Positions 20,924 to 31,912 of a stretch of 64,000 nt of DNA are shown here, in pieces. Made by a program: the position numbers and the translations under genes. Source of the stretch: Brachyhypopomus gauderio (Eukaryota > Chordata > Actinopteri > Gymnotiformes > Hypopomidae); assembly GCF_052324685.1 (NCBI RefSeq), contig NC_135218.1:11757858-11821857 (forward strand), written 5' to 3'. Under the pieces are notes generated by a model, which saw only the letters and a program-made list of their open reading frames with translations, was not told the origin of the DNA and searched no databases. Every line of letters starts with the position of its first letter. Position 1 is the stretch's first letter.

Positions 20924-21497
20924 GTACCTCATAGTGGAGTTTATTAAGGAGGGGCAAACTGGACCAGTGGCAAAGTCCTGGTACATGGATGGGTTCTCCT
21001 GGTGGCCTCCCTATAAAGATCAAAGCCGACTTTTTAAAAAGTGTTAAAAAAGCTGAGGTTCCCCAGCCAGATAAAGGGTGGAAAAAACACAGTGTGCGAA
21101 TCCTTTATGAATCAGGTAATAAAGACATGCATATGTTAACATATACAATACAAAATATTATTAGGACCTTATCATAGCATGACAGATGGTTCTTTTTCAT
21201 GGCTGTCATTATTTCCCCCCAGAATCATTTGATAAGGTTTTTTTCTAAATGGAAAAAGTCGTGCTATACATCAGATGTTAACTCTGACACAGAGGTTCTA
21301 GGAAAGAGAGTCAGCAAGTAAGCTGTGCATTCTATACAATTAATGTTTTAAAACAATTCTGTGATAGAACCAGTTATTAACATACTTTTACTTGTAGAAG
21401 AAAAGTATACTCTTCATCGGACAAAGATGAAATGCCACCTATGAAAAAACAAATTCCTTCTGCCCCAAGACCCCCAGCCCCACCACAGACATGTAGA

Positions 21498-21792
21498 TGT
21501 CACAGTGAGGTGTGCCCCCTACTGGCCGCCTCCGTCCACAGCGGCTGTTGTTGTTGTTTGGTGACGTCATGTGCGTCCCTCAGGTGGGCGGAGCCCGTGA
21601 TCCGTCTTACCTGAGGGTCGTTTGTTTGCCTATATATGTCTTGTCTTTGTACCAGTTGACCGCTGGTCATTATATCCTTAATTTGGATCTTTTGCACGGG
21701 TTTTGGTTTGCACACTTTCTATTAAACCATCCTTTTTCCCCTGAGACTTGGTGTGATCGCTTCCTTTTAGTTGCTCACCCCTGCCCGTCACA
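21498..21792 (+). mobile_element. LTR copy
   Basis: TGTCAC...GTCACA, 295 bp, with a TATATA-type promoter near 21632 and ATTAAA near 21721. The same LTR occurs inverted at 62899-63216, where it has a perfect target duplication. Here the 5-bp flanks differ, so it may be the 5' LTR of a larger, lost element. It lies directly after a DUF4806-like exon. Confidence 0.6.
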
Positions 21793-23069
21793 GAATGACC
21801 AGCCACCCTTCGGAAGCCGCCAGTCTCTTTTTCTTTCTCCTTCGTTCGTGGTCATGTCTCGTGGTAAGTGTTTGTCTGCGTGGTGTTTTGTGAAGTGTTC
21901 CGTCGTGCTTATGTGTTGTGTTTGTGGCACGGCGAGGACCAGGGCTGTCTGCCCTGGGAAAACTCTTCGTGTTTGTCGTTTGTTTGTTGGAAGAGCTCCG
22001 CCGTGCTCGTGTTGTGTTTGTGGCACGGCGAGGACCAGGGCAGTCTCCCTGGTAAGCTCTTCGTCTTGTGTGGTGTTAGTGTGTCCAGGTGAACGGACGT
22101 GAGGATCTGTGTGCGTGCGCGTTTGTTATATGTTAAGTGTTTTGTGTGTGTGACGCGGTCGCCGCTCGTCACTGTCGCCTCGCTCCCCGTGTGTCGTGTG
22201 TTTTATGTGGGGAGCGACTGCGACTCTGAGCGGCGCGTCACTGTCGTTTATGTGTAGTGCACACAAGTATCGGTCCCGTTCGTTCAGTGTCTGCACACTA
22301 AGTTCTGTTTGTCTAGTCTTTGTGTGCATGTTTTGTCCTAGCGTGTTGTCAACTGTTAAATGTGTAATTCCACGCATGCTCCTCCCCTTAAATGTGTGTT
22401 TGGGGGGGGACCGGCTGTGGTCCCGAGGGCGTCGCTCCCGAGGGAGGCCCTGAATACGGTAGGGCGCGTTTAGAGCTGTTTGTAGTTAATGTTACCACCA
22501 CAGTCACTACTGTACAATAGCTAGCTCTTAGCCTTGCTAGTTGCTATTTAGCTGTAGCCATAAACACAGCATGAGCAGCGATGACGTGCTACACATTTTG
22601 TGCAGTTACGCTATATTGTTGTTGCTTTCACGGGAATGCTTGTGTTTAATATTTGTTATTTTTTACGTTCAAGATTCCCCTTCCACTGACGAGGCGAGCG
22701 GAGTTGGCGGAAAATGTTTCCTTTAACCGGGCTTTCCTCGGGGTGCTTGGCGAACTTGTGAACACCATGCAAGACAGACGCCAGTAAAAGCACACAAAAT
22801 GTTGCTTGTAGTACTATAAATATTTATTTCATATAAAGCTATACGTATATATTTGCTTTTTGCACTTTTTTTAGCTATAACTATATTATTTACATATGTT
22901 GTACTTTAAATATCTATATTTCATAATAAAGTTTGATTTCATTTGATTGTATGACTGATGCTTTTTATGCAGGGTGTGTTCAGCCTGTTTGAGTAATACC
23001 AAATTATTATCAATAATTAGAGCAACCACATACAATAATGAAGATAAAGATAAATAAGATACAATAATG
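21793..23069. other. Repetitive stretch after the LTR
   Basis: Possible retroelement leader. GTGTTTGTGGCACGGCGAGG occurs twice (about 21918 and 22012) with matching surroundings. No recognised coding sequence; 22460-22960 is AT-rich with AATAAA near 22925. Confidence 0.4.
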
Positions 23070-23280
23070 CTATGTGTTAAGGGGCATCGACCGGTGTTGT
23101 GGTCGCATACAAATGATGTCACGACACTACAACCCGCGCGCCAACAGCGACTCCACCCACATTGTGGTGGTCCACCATTGTAATGGAAACACAACGCGAC
23201 CGTACCGTTCCGTTGCGAATCGACCTGTATCGAACCGTACCGCGCCAAGCAGGCCCTAATGGAAATGCGCCATAAGAGTT
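23070..23280. mobile_element. Possible hAT-type MITE
   Basis: Contains CCCTAATGGAAATGCGCCAT near its right side and a CG-rich interior with ACCGTACCGTTCCGTTGC. The pattern resembles common short fish DNA transposons, but I could not pair two termini. Confidence 0.3.
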
Positions 23281-23469
23281 AATGTGCCTTACACCCACTT
23301 TTGGGCAAATGTTCACACAAGTTGCCCACACGCAGCATTGGCCAAGGAGCCAGTTTTCCATCTCTGCACCTGTTCCCTTCTGTACTCTCCCCTCCCACCT
23401 TCCTCTCATTATATTTGAGATGTAATGAAAAATCCTTAATCTCTTACTAACTTAACAACTTCTAACCTG

Positions 23470-23700
23470 GAGGGCCCTGGCTGGGGCTGAGTTTCAGGAG
23501 TGCTGGGTGGTGTCTCTGACAAAAGCAAAACTATGGCCCTGGACTTTGCTCTGGCTGCTTTTTTTTGCCTCTCTCCACTTCTTTCTTTTTGCCCTTTTTC
23601 TTTCTAGTGTCTCTGTCCTTCTTCCACCTGGCCCTCTCTTTTTCAAGATACTGTCTTCTTCTGTCAGGGTCAGCATCACGTCTGACGTTTTGCTATTTCA
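23470..23700 (-). pseudogene. Lys/Arg-rich fragment of a repetitive fish gene family
   Basis: On the minus strand a frame reads RRDADPDRRRQYLEKERARW then KKDRDTRKKKGKKKE. The DP..R..YL.KER..WKKD pattern is recalled from a repeated fish family of unknown function with a basic coiled region. No start codon or full-length frame is present. Confidence 0.35.
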
Positions 23701-23865
23701 GCTCCTCTTTGACTTATAACTAAAACAGATGCAGGACACCCTTAAACCAGCAGTCTGACTTTAATTGTTATTGTTAACAAGAGGTGTGTATAATGTTATT
23801 TTATTACGTTATTATTGTCATTATTGTCACAAAACTATCCACCTGTCCCCCCTGTCATGCATCAT

Positions 23866-24260
23866 GTCCACCCTATCAGGGAAGTATTAATGACAGGGTG
23901 GACAACGATAGGGTGGACATTTTCAGCTAAAATTTGCAATTGCTAAGCACATGGGGGCCCCTCAGCTAGCAGAGTTAGCAGTAGTGAAGGTGACCTCAAA
24001 ATAAATATGACAATATTTAAAAATTTTGAAAAATAATATTTTTAAATATTTCTCCATGATAGGGTGGACATGTTAAGCTCGACACCATGCAACAAGAAAG
24101 ACAATATGAAGAAAATTGTGAAATTAAGGTGTAAATACTTACTGATAAGGGGTCATATGTGTCAGCCATCACTGAAGATCATCAAATTGGTGGTCGTGAT
24201 GTCACAGATGACATCAGCTACCGCATTAAAGGGCCAGTTACAACATAATGACAGGGTGGA
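23866..24260. repeat. Spaced GGGTGGACA motifs
   Basis: GA[C/T]AGGGTGGACA occurs near 23895, 23908, 24058 and 24249, with an inverted copy (TGTCCACCCTATC) near 23865. The spacers differ, so this is not a simple tandem array. Confidence 0.6.
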
Positions 24261-24689
24261 CACTGATTTGAGGGACATGCATTAAATACTTAATATTTAT
24301 ATTAAATATCTGTTGGAAACTACTAGAATTACCCATTCATGAAAGTTCTTGTCAATAATAATAAGACCACAAAAAAATTATTTTAATTTTGTTTAATTTA
24401 ATGACTTATTATACTCATAGCTGCTCCCACTATTGTGAGAGGGACATGGCAAAATTGCCTACACATACTTAAAGAAAATAGTACAAATTAATAAAAAATA
24501 ACTCCCAAGATGGTAAATATAGTATAGATATATATGTGTTAATGATTATACATTCGTAATAAAAACTCAAAACATCATTATTTTACATTAAATGGAAAAT
24601 AAATGTGTGATTCTGACTGGGACCTTGAAAGGCACTTTATAATGATAATGACCCCATTATGCTCGCTTTGAGGCAGACAACACCTCCCC

Positions 24690-25920
24690 TGCTGCCAAAC
24701 TCGATCAGGAGAACCACCCTTTTACCATCTATGTGTCCGAGGTGGCCAGATCCTTTATGTCCTTAAACCCACGCAAAGCTCCGGGTCCTGATGGCGTCCA
24801 CAGCCGAGTTCTCAGAGCATGTGCCAGCCAGCTTGCTGGGGTCTTCACCAACATCTTTAACCTCTCCCTAAGTCTGTCAGTGATTCCCACATGCTTCAAG
24901 AAAACAACGATTGTCCCAGTTCCAAAGAAACCAGCCGTCACCTGTCTAAACGACTACCGTCCTGTCGCACTTACATCAGCAGCCATGAAGTGCTTCGAAC
25001 GGCTCATAAAATCACACATCTGCTCTATTCTTCCCTCCACCATAGACCCTCAACAGTTCGCTTACCGACCCAACAGATCCACAGACAACGTCATTTCACT
25101 GACTGTCCACAACGCTCTCACACACCTGGACAAAAAGAACACATATGTTAGAATGCTGTTCATAGATTACAGCTCAGCGTTCAACACCATCATTCCAGCC
25201 AAACTCATAGAACTGGGTATCAGCACACAGCTATGTAACTGGATACTGGACTTCCTGACGAGCAGACCCCAGGTGGTGAGAGTAGGAAACAGCTTCTCCT
25301 CTACTCTGACTCTAAGCACTGGTAGGTGCTGAAGAGGGTGGTGAGGACAGCAGAACACATTATCGGGAATAAACTACCTGCCATACACCAGTCTCGCTGT
25401 TCAAGGAAGATCCACAGAATCCAGAAGGACAGCACTCACCCAGCACATGGACTGTTCACCTTACTGCCATCAGACAGGAGGTACCGCAGCATTCAGGCCA
25501 AAACGACGCTGTCAATAAACAGTTTCTACCCACAGGCTATCAGGCTTCTAAACAAAGTGGGCAAATAAAGACAATAATTAATATAAATTCTGCACTGCAA
25601 TCGTCTTACGAACTTTTTTTTTCACTCACTGAGCCACTACCTCTATCAATGCAACAGTCACTTTAAAAGATCACAGTCACTTTAATACATCTTGTGCAAT
25701 TTTAGTTTTGTTTTGTGTACTGATGTGTATATAATTGCATATAATATGTCTGTATATATATTGTACAAATTTGATTCTCTATGTTATCTTTCTTCTCTCT
25801 TTTCACTATTATATTATTAAGCTTCATTATTGTAGAGTGTATCCCTAACTCTCACCATAAGAATTTCAATGTACACATGTCCCATGGAGTGCAAATGACA
25901 AATAAACTTGAAACTTCAAC
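24690..25920 (+). pseudogene. LINE with internal deletion (Rex1/CR1-like)
   Basis: A 199-codon frame carries the start of a reverse transcriptase: [52 protein letters not shown] (first catalytic Asp block) and [14 protein letters not shown]. It stops at LSTG, just before the usual GAPQG block. The next bases already encode the far C-terminal KRVVRTAEHIIG, ending LLNKVGK at 25568, so the catalytic F-DD region is deleted. The 3' end carries AATAAACTTGAAACTT at about 25901. It lies inside an intron of the DUF4806-like gene. Confidence 0.8.
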
Positions 25921-26095
25921 TTAAACGCTTGTCGTTTGAGTCTACCCTGTGCTTTAGCCCATGTTAGAAAATAAAAACACGTGAACCCTGGTATTTTTAC
26001 ACTCATTTTCGCTGCTGATGTATTTATTGGTTCATTAAGGCGTAATGGTTTTGACTGAGCCATCTGGAATGGCGAAAACGGTCTCTCGCATTTAA

Positions 26096-26706
26096 AGCCT
26101 GGTTTATACTTTTGCGAGCGACCGTAGCGCGCGACTCCGCCCACCTCGCGCAACCCTGCACGAGCGGTGTAGACGTTGTTCTCCGAAACGATAGGTGGCA
26201 GTGGAGAATAAAAAACCCCTGCAAAACCGGTGAAAGAACATTTTTACCTGACCAGAGACCGTATATATATACACATCAGGCATCAAACGTAAATATGGCT
26301 TTGCAGTGTTGTCTGAAACGATACGTTAACAAATACGAGCCTCTTGTAATTCCAGGACGAAACATGAGAGAACGTGAAGACGTTAAGATTGGGCGTTTTG
26401 AAAATAAACAACCATTAAATAATGTGATAAAAAAGCGAATTATTTCGATTCATTTCGAGTATATGTATAAATATTTAACTGAATTAAGTTTAACGTGCTG
26501 GGAAATATTGAAATGGACCTTTAAAGTGACGAACAAGTGCTTTAATTCCACCTTGTAAAGGTGTATGAACCCGGCAAACATGACTTTGTCCATCGCGCTG
26601 AAGCGCGGCGCGCGCACGAAGTTACAAATTTCAAGAGGTGCACGACCTCGCGCACGGGCGGAGCCACAGCGATTACGTCATTTTCGCCGCAAGTATAAAC
26701 CAGGCT
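26096..26706. mobile_element. PIF/Harbinger-type MITE
   Basis: Inverted ends AGCCTGGTTTATACTT and its complement, flanked by TAA at 26093-26095 and 26707-26709, the 3-bp target of PIF/Harbinger elements. 611 bp, no transposase recognised. Confidence 0.75.
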
Positions 26707-26779
26707 TAAGGATCTGGCTCCATACATTAAATCCATTGACAAGACAGTCAAAAAAAATGTAATGGATTTTACTATATTT

Positions 26780-27067
26780 TACGGAGCCCGTAAGGTGACA
26801 TCATGTATAAAAAAAATAATAACGCGTGGCCACGACTTACTAACGCGTGGGAACGAGATACTAATGTCGCCTTACCCACGCGGCAACAAAGTTTATTTTT
26901 TCACAGCAAAGCAAGCAGATCCCAGGGATGTTCGCGAACTGACTGCCCAAGGAAAGTAAACCTGGCTTTATATAAAGTAATACTTAATTATCTTGTTCGC
27001 ATGCGTTAGTAAGTCGTGGCCACGCGTTATTATATTTTTTACATAATGTCACCTTACGGGCTCCGTA
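26780..27067. mobile_element. MITE with ~70-bp inverted arms
   Basis: Left arm starts TACGGAGCCCGTAAGGTGAC; the right arm is its complement. Pairing extends over about 70 bases with few mismatches (through CGTGGCCACGACTTACTAAC). Both sides carry ATATTT (26774-26779, 27068-27073). Confidence 0.75.
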
Positions 27068-27073
27068 ATATTT

Positions 27074-27778
27074 TATGGAGAGAATTCAGTGCCTATTCGA
27101 AAAGTAATCGCTACTAGGCAAAAATGGAAATGCAATCCACAAAATGCATTGCTTTTCCATACAAACATGCAGAATACGTGCCACAATGAAATGCAAAAGC
27201 ACTATTACATTACGTTTCAATGCACTTTATCTCTTTATTGAAAAACAATACACAAGAATTACCATTCAAAACCAAAACGCTGAATTTGTGCCAGAATTGA
27301 ATATAATACAGCTCGAAATGTAATCACGGCACCGAGGTATTGCTTTTCACCGTACGGTATTTCTGACATAAATGTCTCCTTTAAATGTAATGATCACGAG
27401 ATTGATTTAAACACTGATGTGATGAAAACATGCCACAATGAAAAGTAAAAGCTCCAGGATTTGTATTTAAAGAAAGAAACGCTGAATTCGTGCCAGAAGC
27501 CACCCTGAAATACAATGGACTGAACGTCATTGTATTCTATTGTGTGTCTCTGCGAAGCTGTATTCATGCCAGAATGAAATCTAATCACAGTCCAATAGGA
27601 ACGCTCGCCTGAATTTGGGGCGGGGCTTAGACTCCAGTCAGAAGCAATCGCTCATAGTTGGACTTGAAAGCAGCAGAAATGTCTTTTCACGACAGAATAA
27701 AAGGAAATAAACAGTCTAATTGGACAAATTGAGGCTGGTGCAGTTACAGACGACTACGTGCTTAACTTAATTATTCCC
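27074..27778. other. Stretch with degenerate AATGCAA-type repeats
   Basis: Variants of GTGCCAGAATGAAAT and CATGCCACAATGAAA recur irregularly between 27120 and 27590. No coding sequence recognised. Confidence 0.4.
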
Positions 27779-27940
27779 TATCTACCAACCTATCTACAAC
27801 TCTAACCATCTATCTACCTATTAATCTACCTACATCTCTCTTTCTATCTATAACCATTGTGTCCTATCTATCTATATCTCTATCTCTCTATATCTCTATG
27901 TCTCTATATCTCTGTCTATCTCTATCTCTCTCTCATTTCC
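27779..27940. repeat. TCTA/TCTC microsatellite
   Basis: Imperfect TATC/TCTA repeats that become TCTATATCTC and TCTCTC toward the right. They precede the DUF4806-like exon at about 27952. Confidence 0.85.
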
Positions 27941-29104
27941 ATGTTAACAGCACCTACACCACAACAAGGGCAAACAAGGTGGAACATGCCCAATACGTAC
28001 ACATGGCCATCTCAGGACACAAGACAAGGCCAGGATGTTCTTCATCATACAAATGGTGAGTTTACCTAAAACTTTACAAGCCATATACACACATGCACCT
28101 CCTTGTATCTATGTATACTGTCTATTTTATCAGCTCCATTTTGGAGCATGTTATAGTTTTTATAGATATTTGTCAGTATGTATAAATAAACACTCATATT
28201 TACAATCACTTCTTAGATTACTAAAATTAATGTTTAAATAAACCTTGTACTGTAAACAGCACACACTGCACAACAGGGACCCTCAAGGCGGTTCATCAAT
28301 AATCAGTGCACATGTAAGTTTGGTCTTTAAGACAAAGTAGTTTATAAATTGCTTACAATGAGTAAAAGGATAACTTCTATCTTATTTTTGCAGCTGTAGA
28401 CAGAACAGTGTTAGAGGCAGTGAGAGAGATGGACCTGAAGATTACTTACCTCACATCACTTGTTGAGTTTCTTGTGGGTGGCTGGCGAATTTTGCCCCCA
28501 CAACAGGTCCAGGATGAGGAGGAAATTAAAGTTTTTCCACTAAATTCAATGGAGGCCCTAGAAGATTTAGAGAAAAGACTGTTAGACAATGGGCTGAAGC
28601 AGAGGATGGTAACTTCATTTATAGATGATTTCCCATTACAGTTTTTCTCAGTCGATTTGGTTCATTTCTCAGATCAGAATTGAAATTCTCAAAACTGTTC
28701 ATTCAGTCTCCACATCACCTAATCACTTGTGCACATCATAATTGCATTTCTCATTGTGTTTCACATTTTGCAAATGTTTTTGTACATTTTGCAAATGGAC
28801 ATGGACAATTGTCTGTTTTTTACATTATCAATTGCTTATGTTATGTTTATTAAAATGTATTGTACGGATTGTCTGTTTGGATTGTCTTACTCTCCAAAAC
28901 ATTTAGTCTTTAGGTCATCGCCTTGGTCATTGCATGCAAAAGTGCTGAACATGTTGTCATAATCTCTAAGGCATCATTTTACTTTTTTTTGTTGTTACAT
29001 TTTGGTAATTTTATCCTAACTTGATTAAATGATTCACATGTGAACATTCAGTTACAGTAAGAAAGGGAATTTGTGAAGGTTTAGATCAACCAATAGTTTC
29101 AATG

Positions 29105-29217
29105 GTTTTTGGGATTTGGACCCATAGTATTGTTAACCTTGTAAATCCTGTAAAGCGCTTTGTGACAACATATGTTGTGAAAAGTGCTATACAAATATAT
29201 TTGATTTGATTTGATTT
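29105..29217 (+). mobile_element. LINE/SINE 3' tail
   Basis: GTAAAGCGCTTTGTGACAAC ... TTTGATTTGATTTGATTT matches the 3' tail of the L2 LINE at 49515-49580. Only the tail is present. Confidence 0.65.
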
Positions 29218-29276
29218 CAACCACAGGCCAGAGGTGCGTCTCATGAACTGTTACTGTAATTGGCAAACATTTTTAG

Positions 29277-29528
29277 ATGCTAAACATTGCAGTATCACAA
29301 AGTCTCATAATGGAAACACGAGGCCATGTACAGGGTGAACAGCCAAGAAGAGGACGAAGACTATGTGGTGTAAGGCTGAAGGGACAAAACAGTAAAATAA
29401 GGGCAACAATTGTGGACCATGTTTTACATGTAAGTCATGGTCTCACAATGGCTGAAGCTGGTCGCTGGGTGCAGCTGAATATTGGAAGAACAACTGTGTC
29501 TGTGTTCAATCGTTCAAACATTTCATAG
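29277..29528 (+). pseudogene. Tc1/IS630-type transposase N-terminal fragment
   Basis: The frame reads RATIVDHVLHVSHGLTMAEA followed by QLNIGRTTVSVFNRS, a helix-turn-helix typical of IS630/Tc1-type transposases, after a basic GRRLCGVRLKG stretch. It ends at 29528 with no catalytic domain. Between 29530 and 30044 nothing else is recognised. Confidence 0.55.
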
Positions 29529-30044
29529 AGAAAATGTATGTAAATTCAGAAATGTGCATTCTGCTGTAATGCTGCACACTGACATTACAGTAATTCTGAC
29601 ATTATAAAATTTTGTGTATTGCATTTTTGCATTCTTATACCATATAGGACATAAAAATGAGCTCATAGGGGTGGCAGAGGTTCCATTTTCTGTATTTTCT
29701 CTGGAGGTTGTATGTGCTCAGGTTGTTTTGAATGTGTAGAGTAAGTTTCTAATTTTGCAGTTTTTCCAGTCAGCTGTCTGTCTTTTCTGAGTTTCAATCA
29801 GATTTGTTTTTGTCAACAAATTGCAGTGCAAACAATACAGTCAAACAATATTGCTATACAAACTTGATTCCAGGCCAATTTCTTTCTATCAGTCTCCCAC
29901 ATGTGTAACTTTTGTGTTCTTTGTATTTTGTGTGTAACGTAGTATTTAATTTGATATACCACAGAATATTGACTGAGAAAAACTGTAAATCAAATCTAGC
30001 TACCACCAACTCTCTGTCTCCACAAATATGGACTTGTGCTAACG

Positions 30045-30237
30045 GGCCGCCCAATGGAGAATGCATTACCTTTTGAGTCTTGGTCCTCCCGAGGTTTCTT
30101 CCTAATCCCCACCATCATATGGAGTTTTTCCTTGTCACTTTTGGCTTGCTATTTAGGGAACTGGACCCATACGATTGTAAAGCTGCTTTGTGACATGTTT
30201 TGTAAAAAGCGCTATATAAATAAATTTGACTTGACTG
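30045..30237 (+). mobile_element. L2-type LINE 3' UTR copy
   Basis: TTGGTCCTCCCGAGGTTTCT, GAGTTTTTCCTTGTCACTTT and GCGCTATATAAATAAATTTG appear in the same order as in the 3' UTR of the L2 element at 49385-49580. No coding part is present. A short GATA/TAGC microsatellite follows. Confidence 0.75.
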
Positions 30238-30497
30238 ACTAGCTAGCTAGCTATCTATCTCTATCTAGCTATCTATCTCTATATCTCTGCAGAATATCTG
30301 TCAATATCTAAACATTTTCTAAAAAGAAGTGCAAATATTTTAGCCAAGATTGTATACAGTTTTATATTATTAGTAAAAATCTTCTAATCACTTACTTTAA
30401 GTCAATACAATAAATAAGATATTAACTGATTTTAAATAAGAACCCTGATTACTAAATGCAAAACATAATGCTATGTTATGAAGTGTGTCTCATGTTA

Positions 30498-30900
30498 CGT
30501 ACTAGTAAGGTTACACAACAGGTAAAATCATCCTACCTACATTTTCACTATAAGCACGTTCTGGTAAGGTTAGACAACAGGTAAAATTATCCTACCTACA
30601 TTATCATCACTATAAGCACGTACTGGTAAGGTTACACAACAGGTAAAATCATCCTACCTACATTATCATCACTATAAGCACGTACTAGTAAGGTTACACA
30701 ACAGGTAAAATAGTCCTACCTACATGATTGTCGAAAGCACGGTATAATTACAGGATTTATAAAGTAATATATAATGTATTTTAACATATATACGCGCTGT
30801 GGTTGAGCATCTACATTATCGCCGAAAGCACGTTATAATTACAGGATTTATAAAGTAACATATAATGTATTATAACGTATATACGCGCTGTGGTTGAGTA
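30498..30900. repeat. Two adjacent tandem arrays
   Basis: First, four copies of a ~55-70-bp unit with GGTTACACAACAGGTAAAAT and TCCTACCTACAT (30498-30725). Second, two copies of a ~95-bp unit with TTACAGGATTTATAAAGTAA and ATATACGCGCTGTGGTTGAG (about 30735-30900). Confidence 0.8.
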
Positions 30901-30908
30901 TTTCGAAA

Positions 30909-30970
30909 CGGTAGGACAAATTTTTACGGTAGCACAAATCCACAGATATATCTGTAAATTCGTCCTACCG
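30909..30970. repeat. Inverted repeat around a palindrome
   Basis: CGGTAGGACAAATTT pairs with AAATTCGTCCTACCG (one mismatch), and CAGATATATCTG lies near the centre. It directly follows the tandem arrays and shares their CCTACC theme. From 30971 to 31559 no gene is recognised. Confidence 0.7.
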
Positions 30971-31912
30971 CCGTGCTCTGGACAATGACGTAATTTTTCA
31001 TGCGCATGCGCAGTACATCTGGTAGGTCAGTTTGACCGATAGGATAGATTTTTTCATTTTTTATTGTTGATTTTCTGTTAAATAAACATGTTAAAGGAAA
31101 ATCCCTTTGACTTAATTTTGTTTTGGGGTAATAATAATATTAATTAGTTACATAAAATAATATATCAATTTTTCCAGTGTAGATTTCTGTTTGAGTCTTT
31201 AGGCTTCTTAATGGCTCATACGATCTCGCTGTTTATGTATTTCATAGCTTTAACTTGGGGAGGAAGAAGAATATAAAATCTAGCTTTAAATGTAATTTAA
31301 TCTAAGAAGGTTTGATTTTAAATGCCGCATTCAGGTATTTTCAGATGCTGCATTTTAGCTATACTGTACATATGAGCAGGGTCTGAGTGGGTCACTTTTT
31401 CAGCCCGGGAGATTCATGTCCAAATTCGGCCCAAAATTATTTTTCCCTCCCAATCGGCCCAAACTAGAGATTGACATGAGCCGGCCCATCGGGAATCCTC
31501 CCGAATCTCCCGATTAGCCACTCCGGCTCTGCATATGAGTCTGGATTGCAGCGTATGAACGTCATTTTGGCATCCAAGCCTGACGTTTAAAAGATGTACT
31601 GCAGATGAATAAACACTGTATTAAATAGTCTAGGAGAGATCTCATAAGCGTCTCCGAGATGCAGGCGCGATCATGACGCAACCAGATGGGTCTGGAATGC
31701 ATCTGCTGAAGGTCTTTCACGATCCACCAGAGACGTATTGCCGATGAGCACACGCTCTATTAAATCTTTCGCACTGACCATTACCTTCTGGGTGGTAGGG
31801 CGTGGTTCTGCTTTTCTCAACCCCATAGGTCTCAAAGGCTTTTTAATAGTTCCCCCTCAAAGTTACGGCCCTGATCTGAGTGGATCCTTCTCGGAACCCC
31901 ATACACATAGAA

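Larger units (their letters stand above)
18868..28683 (+). pseudogene. DUF4806-like gene, disrupted by nested insertions
   Basis: Exon 1 starts ATGTACCTCA at 18868-18877 and resumes at 20932 after a hAT insertion, giving MYLIVEFIKEGQTG and SWYMDGFSWWPPYK to a donor at 21115. Later exons lie at about 21272-21316, from 21397 (RKVYSSSDKDEMPPMKK), about 27952-28053 (PTPQQGQTRWNMPN), about 28261-28314, and 28393 onward (LEAVREMDLKITYLTSLVEF and FPLNSMEALEDLEKRLL). The N-terminal WPPYK block and the C-terminal PLNSME.L..LE segment are the two conserved parts of DUF4806 proteins, of unknown function and often found in fish repeats. Phases agree where checked. The domain's last part is not found after 28669. 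Introns contain an LTR, a LINE and two MITEs. Confidence 0.6.

Noticed and set aside
26302-26558. Frame starting MALQCCLKRYVNKYEPLV inside the PIF-type MITE
   Set aside because: Short, AT-rich, no transposase or Myb-like motif; likely non-coding filler.
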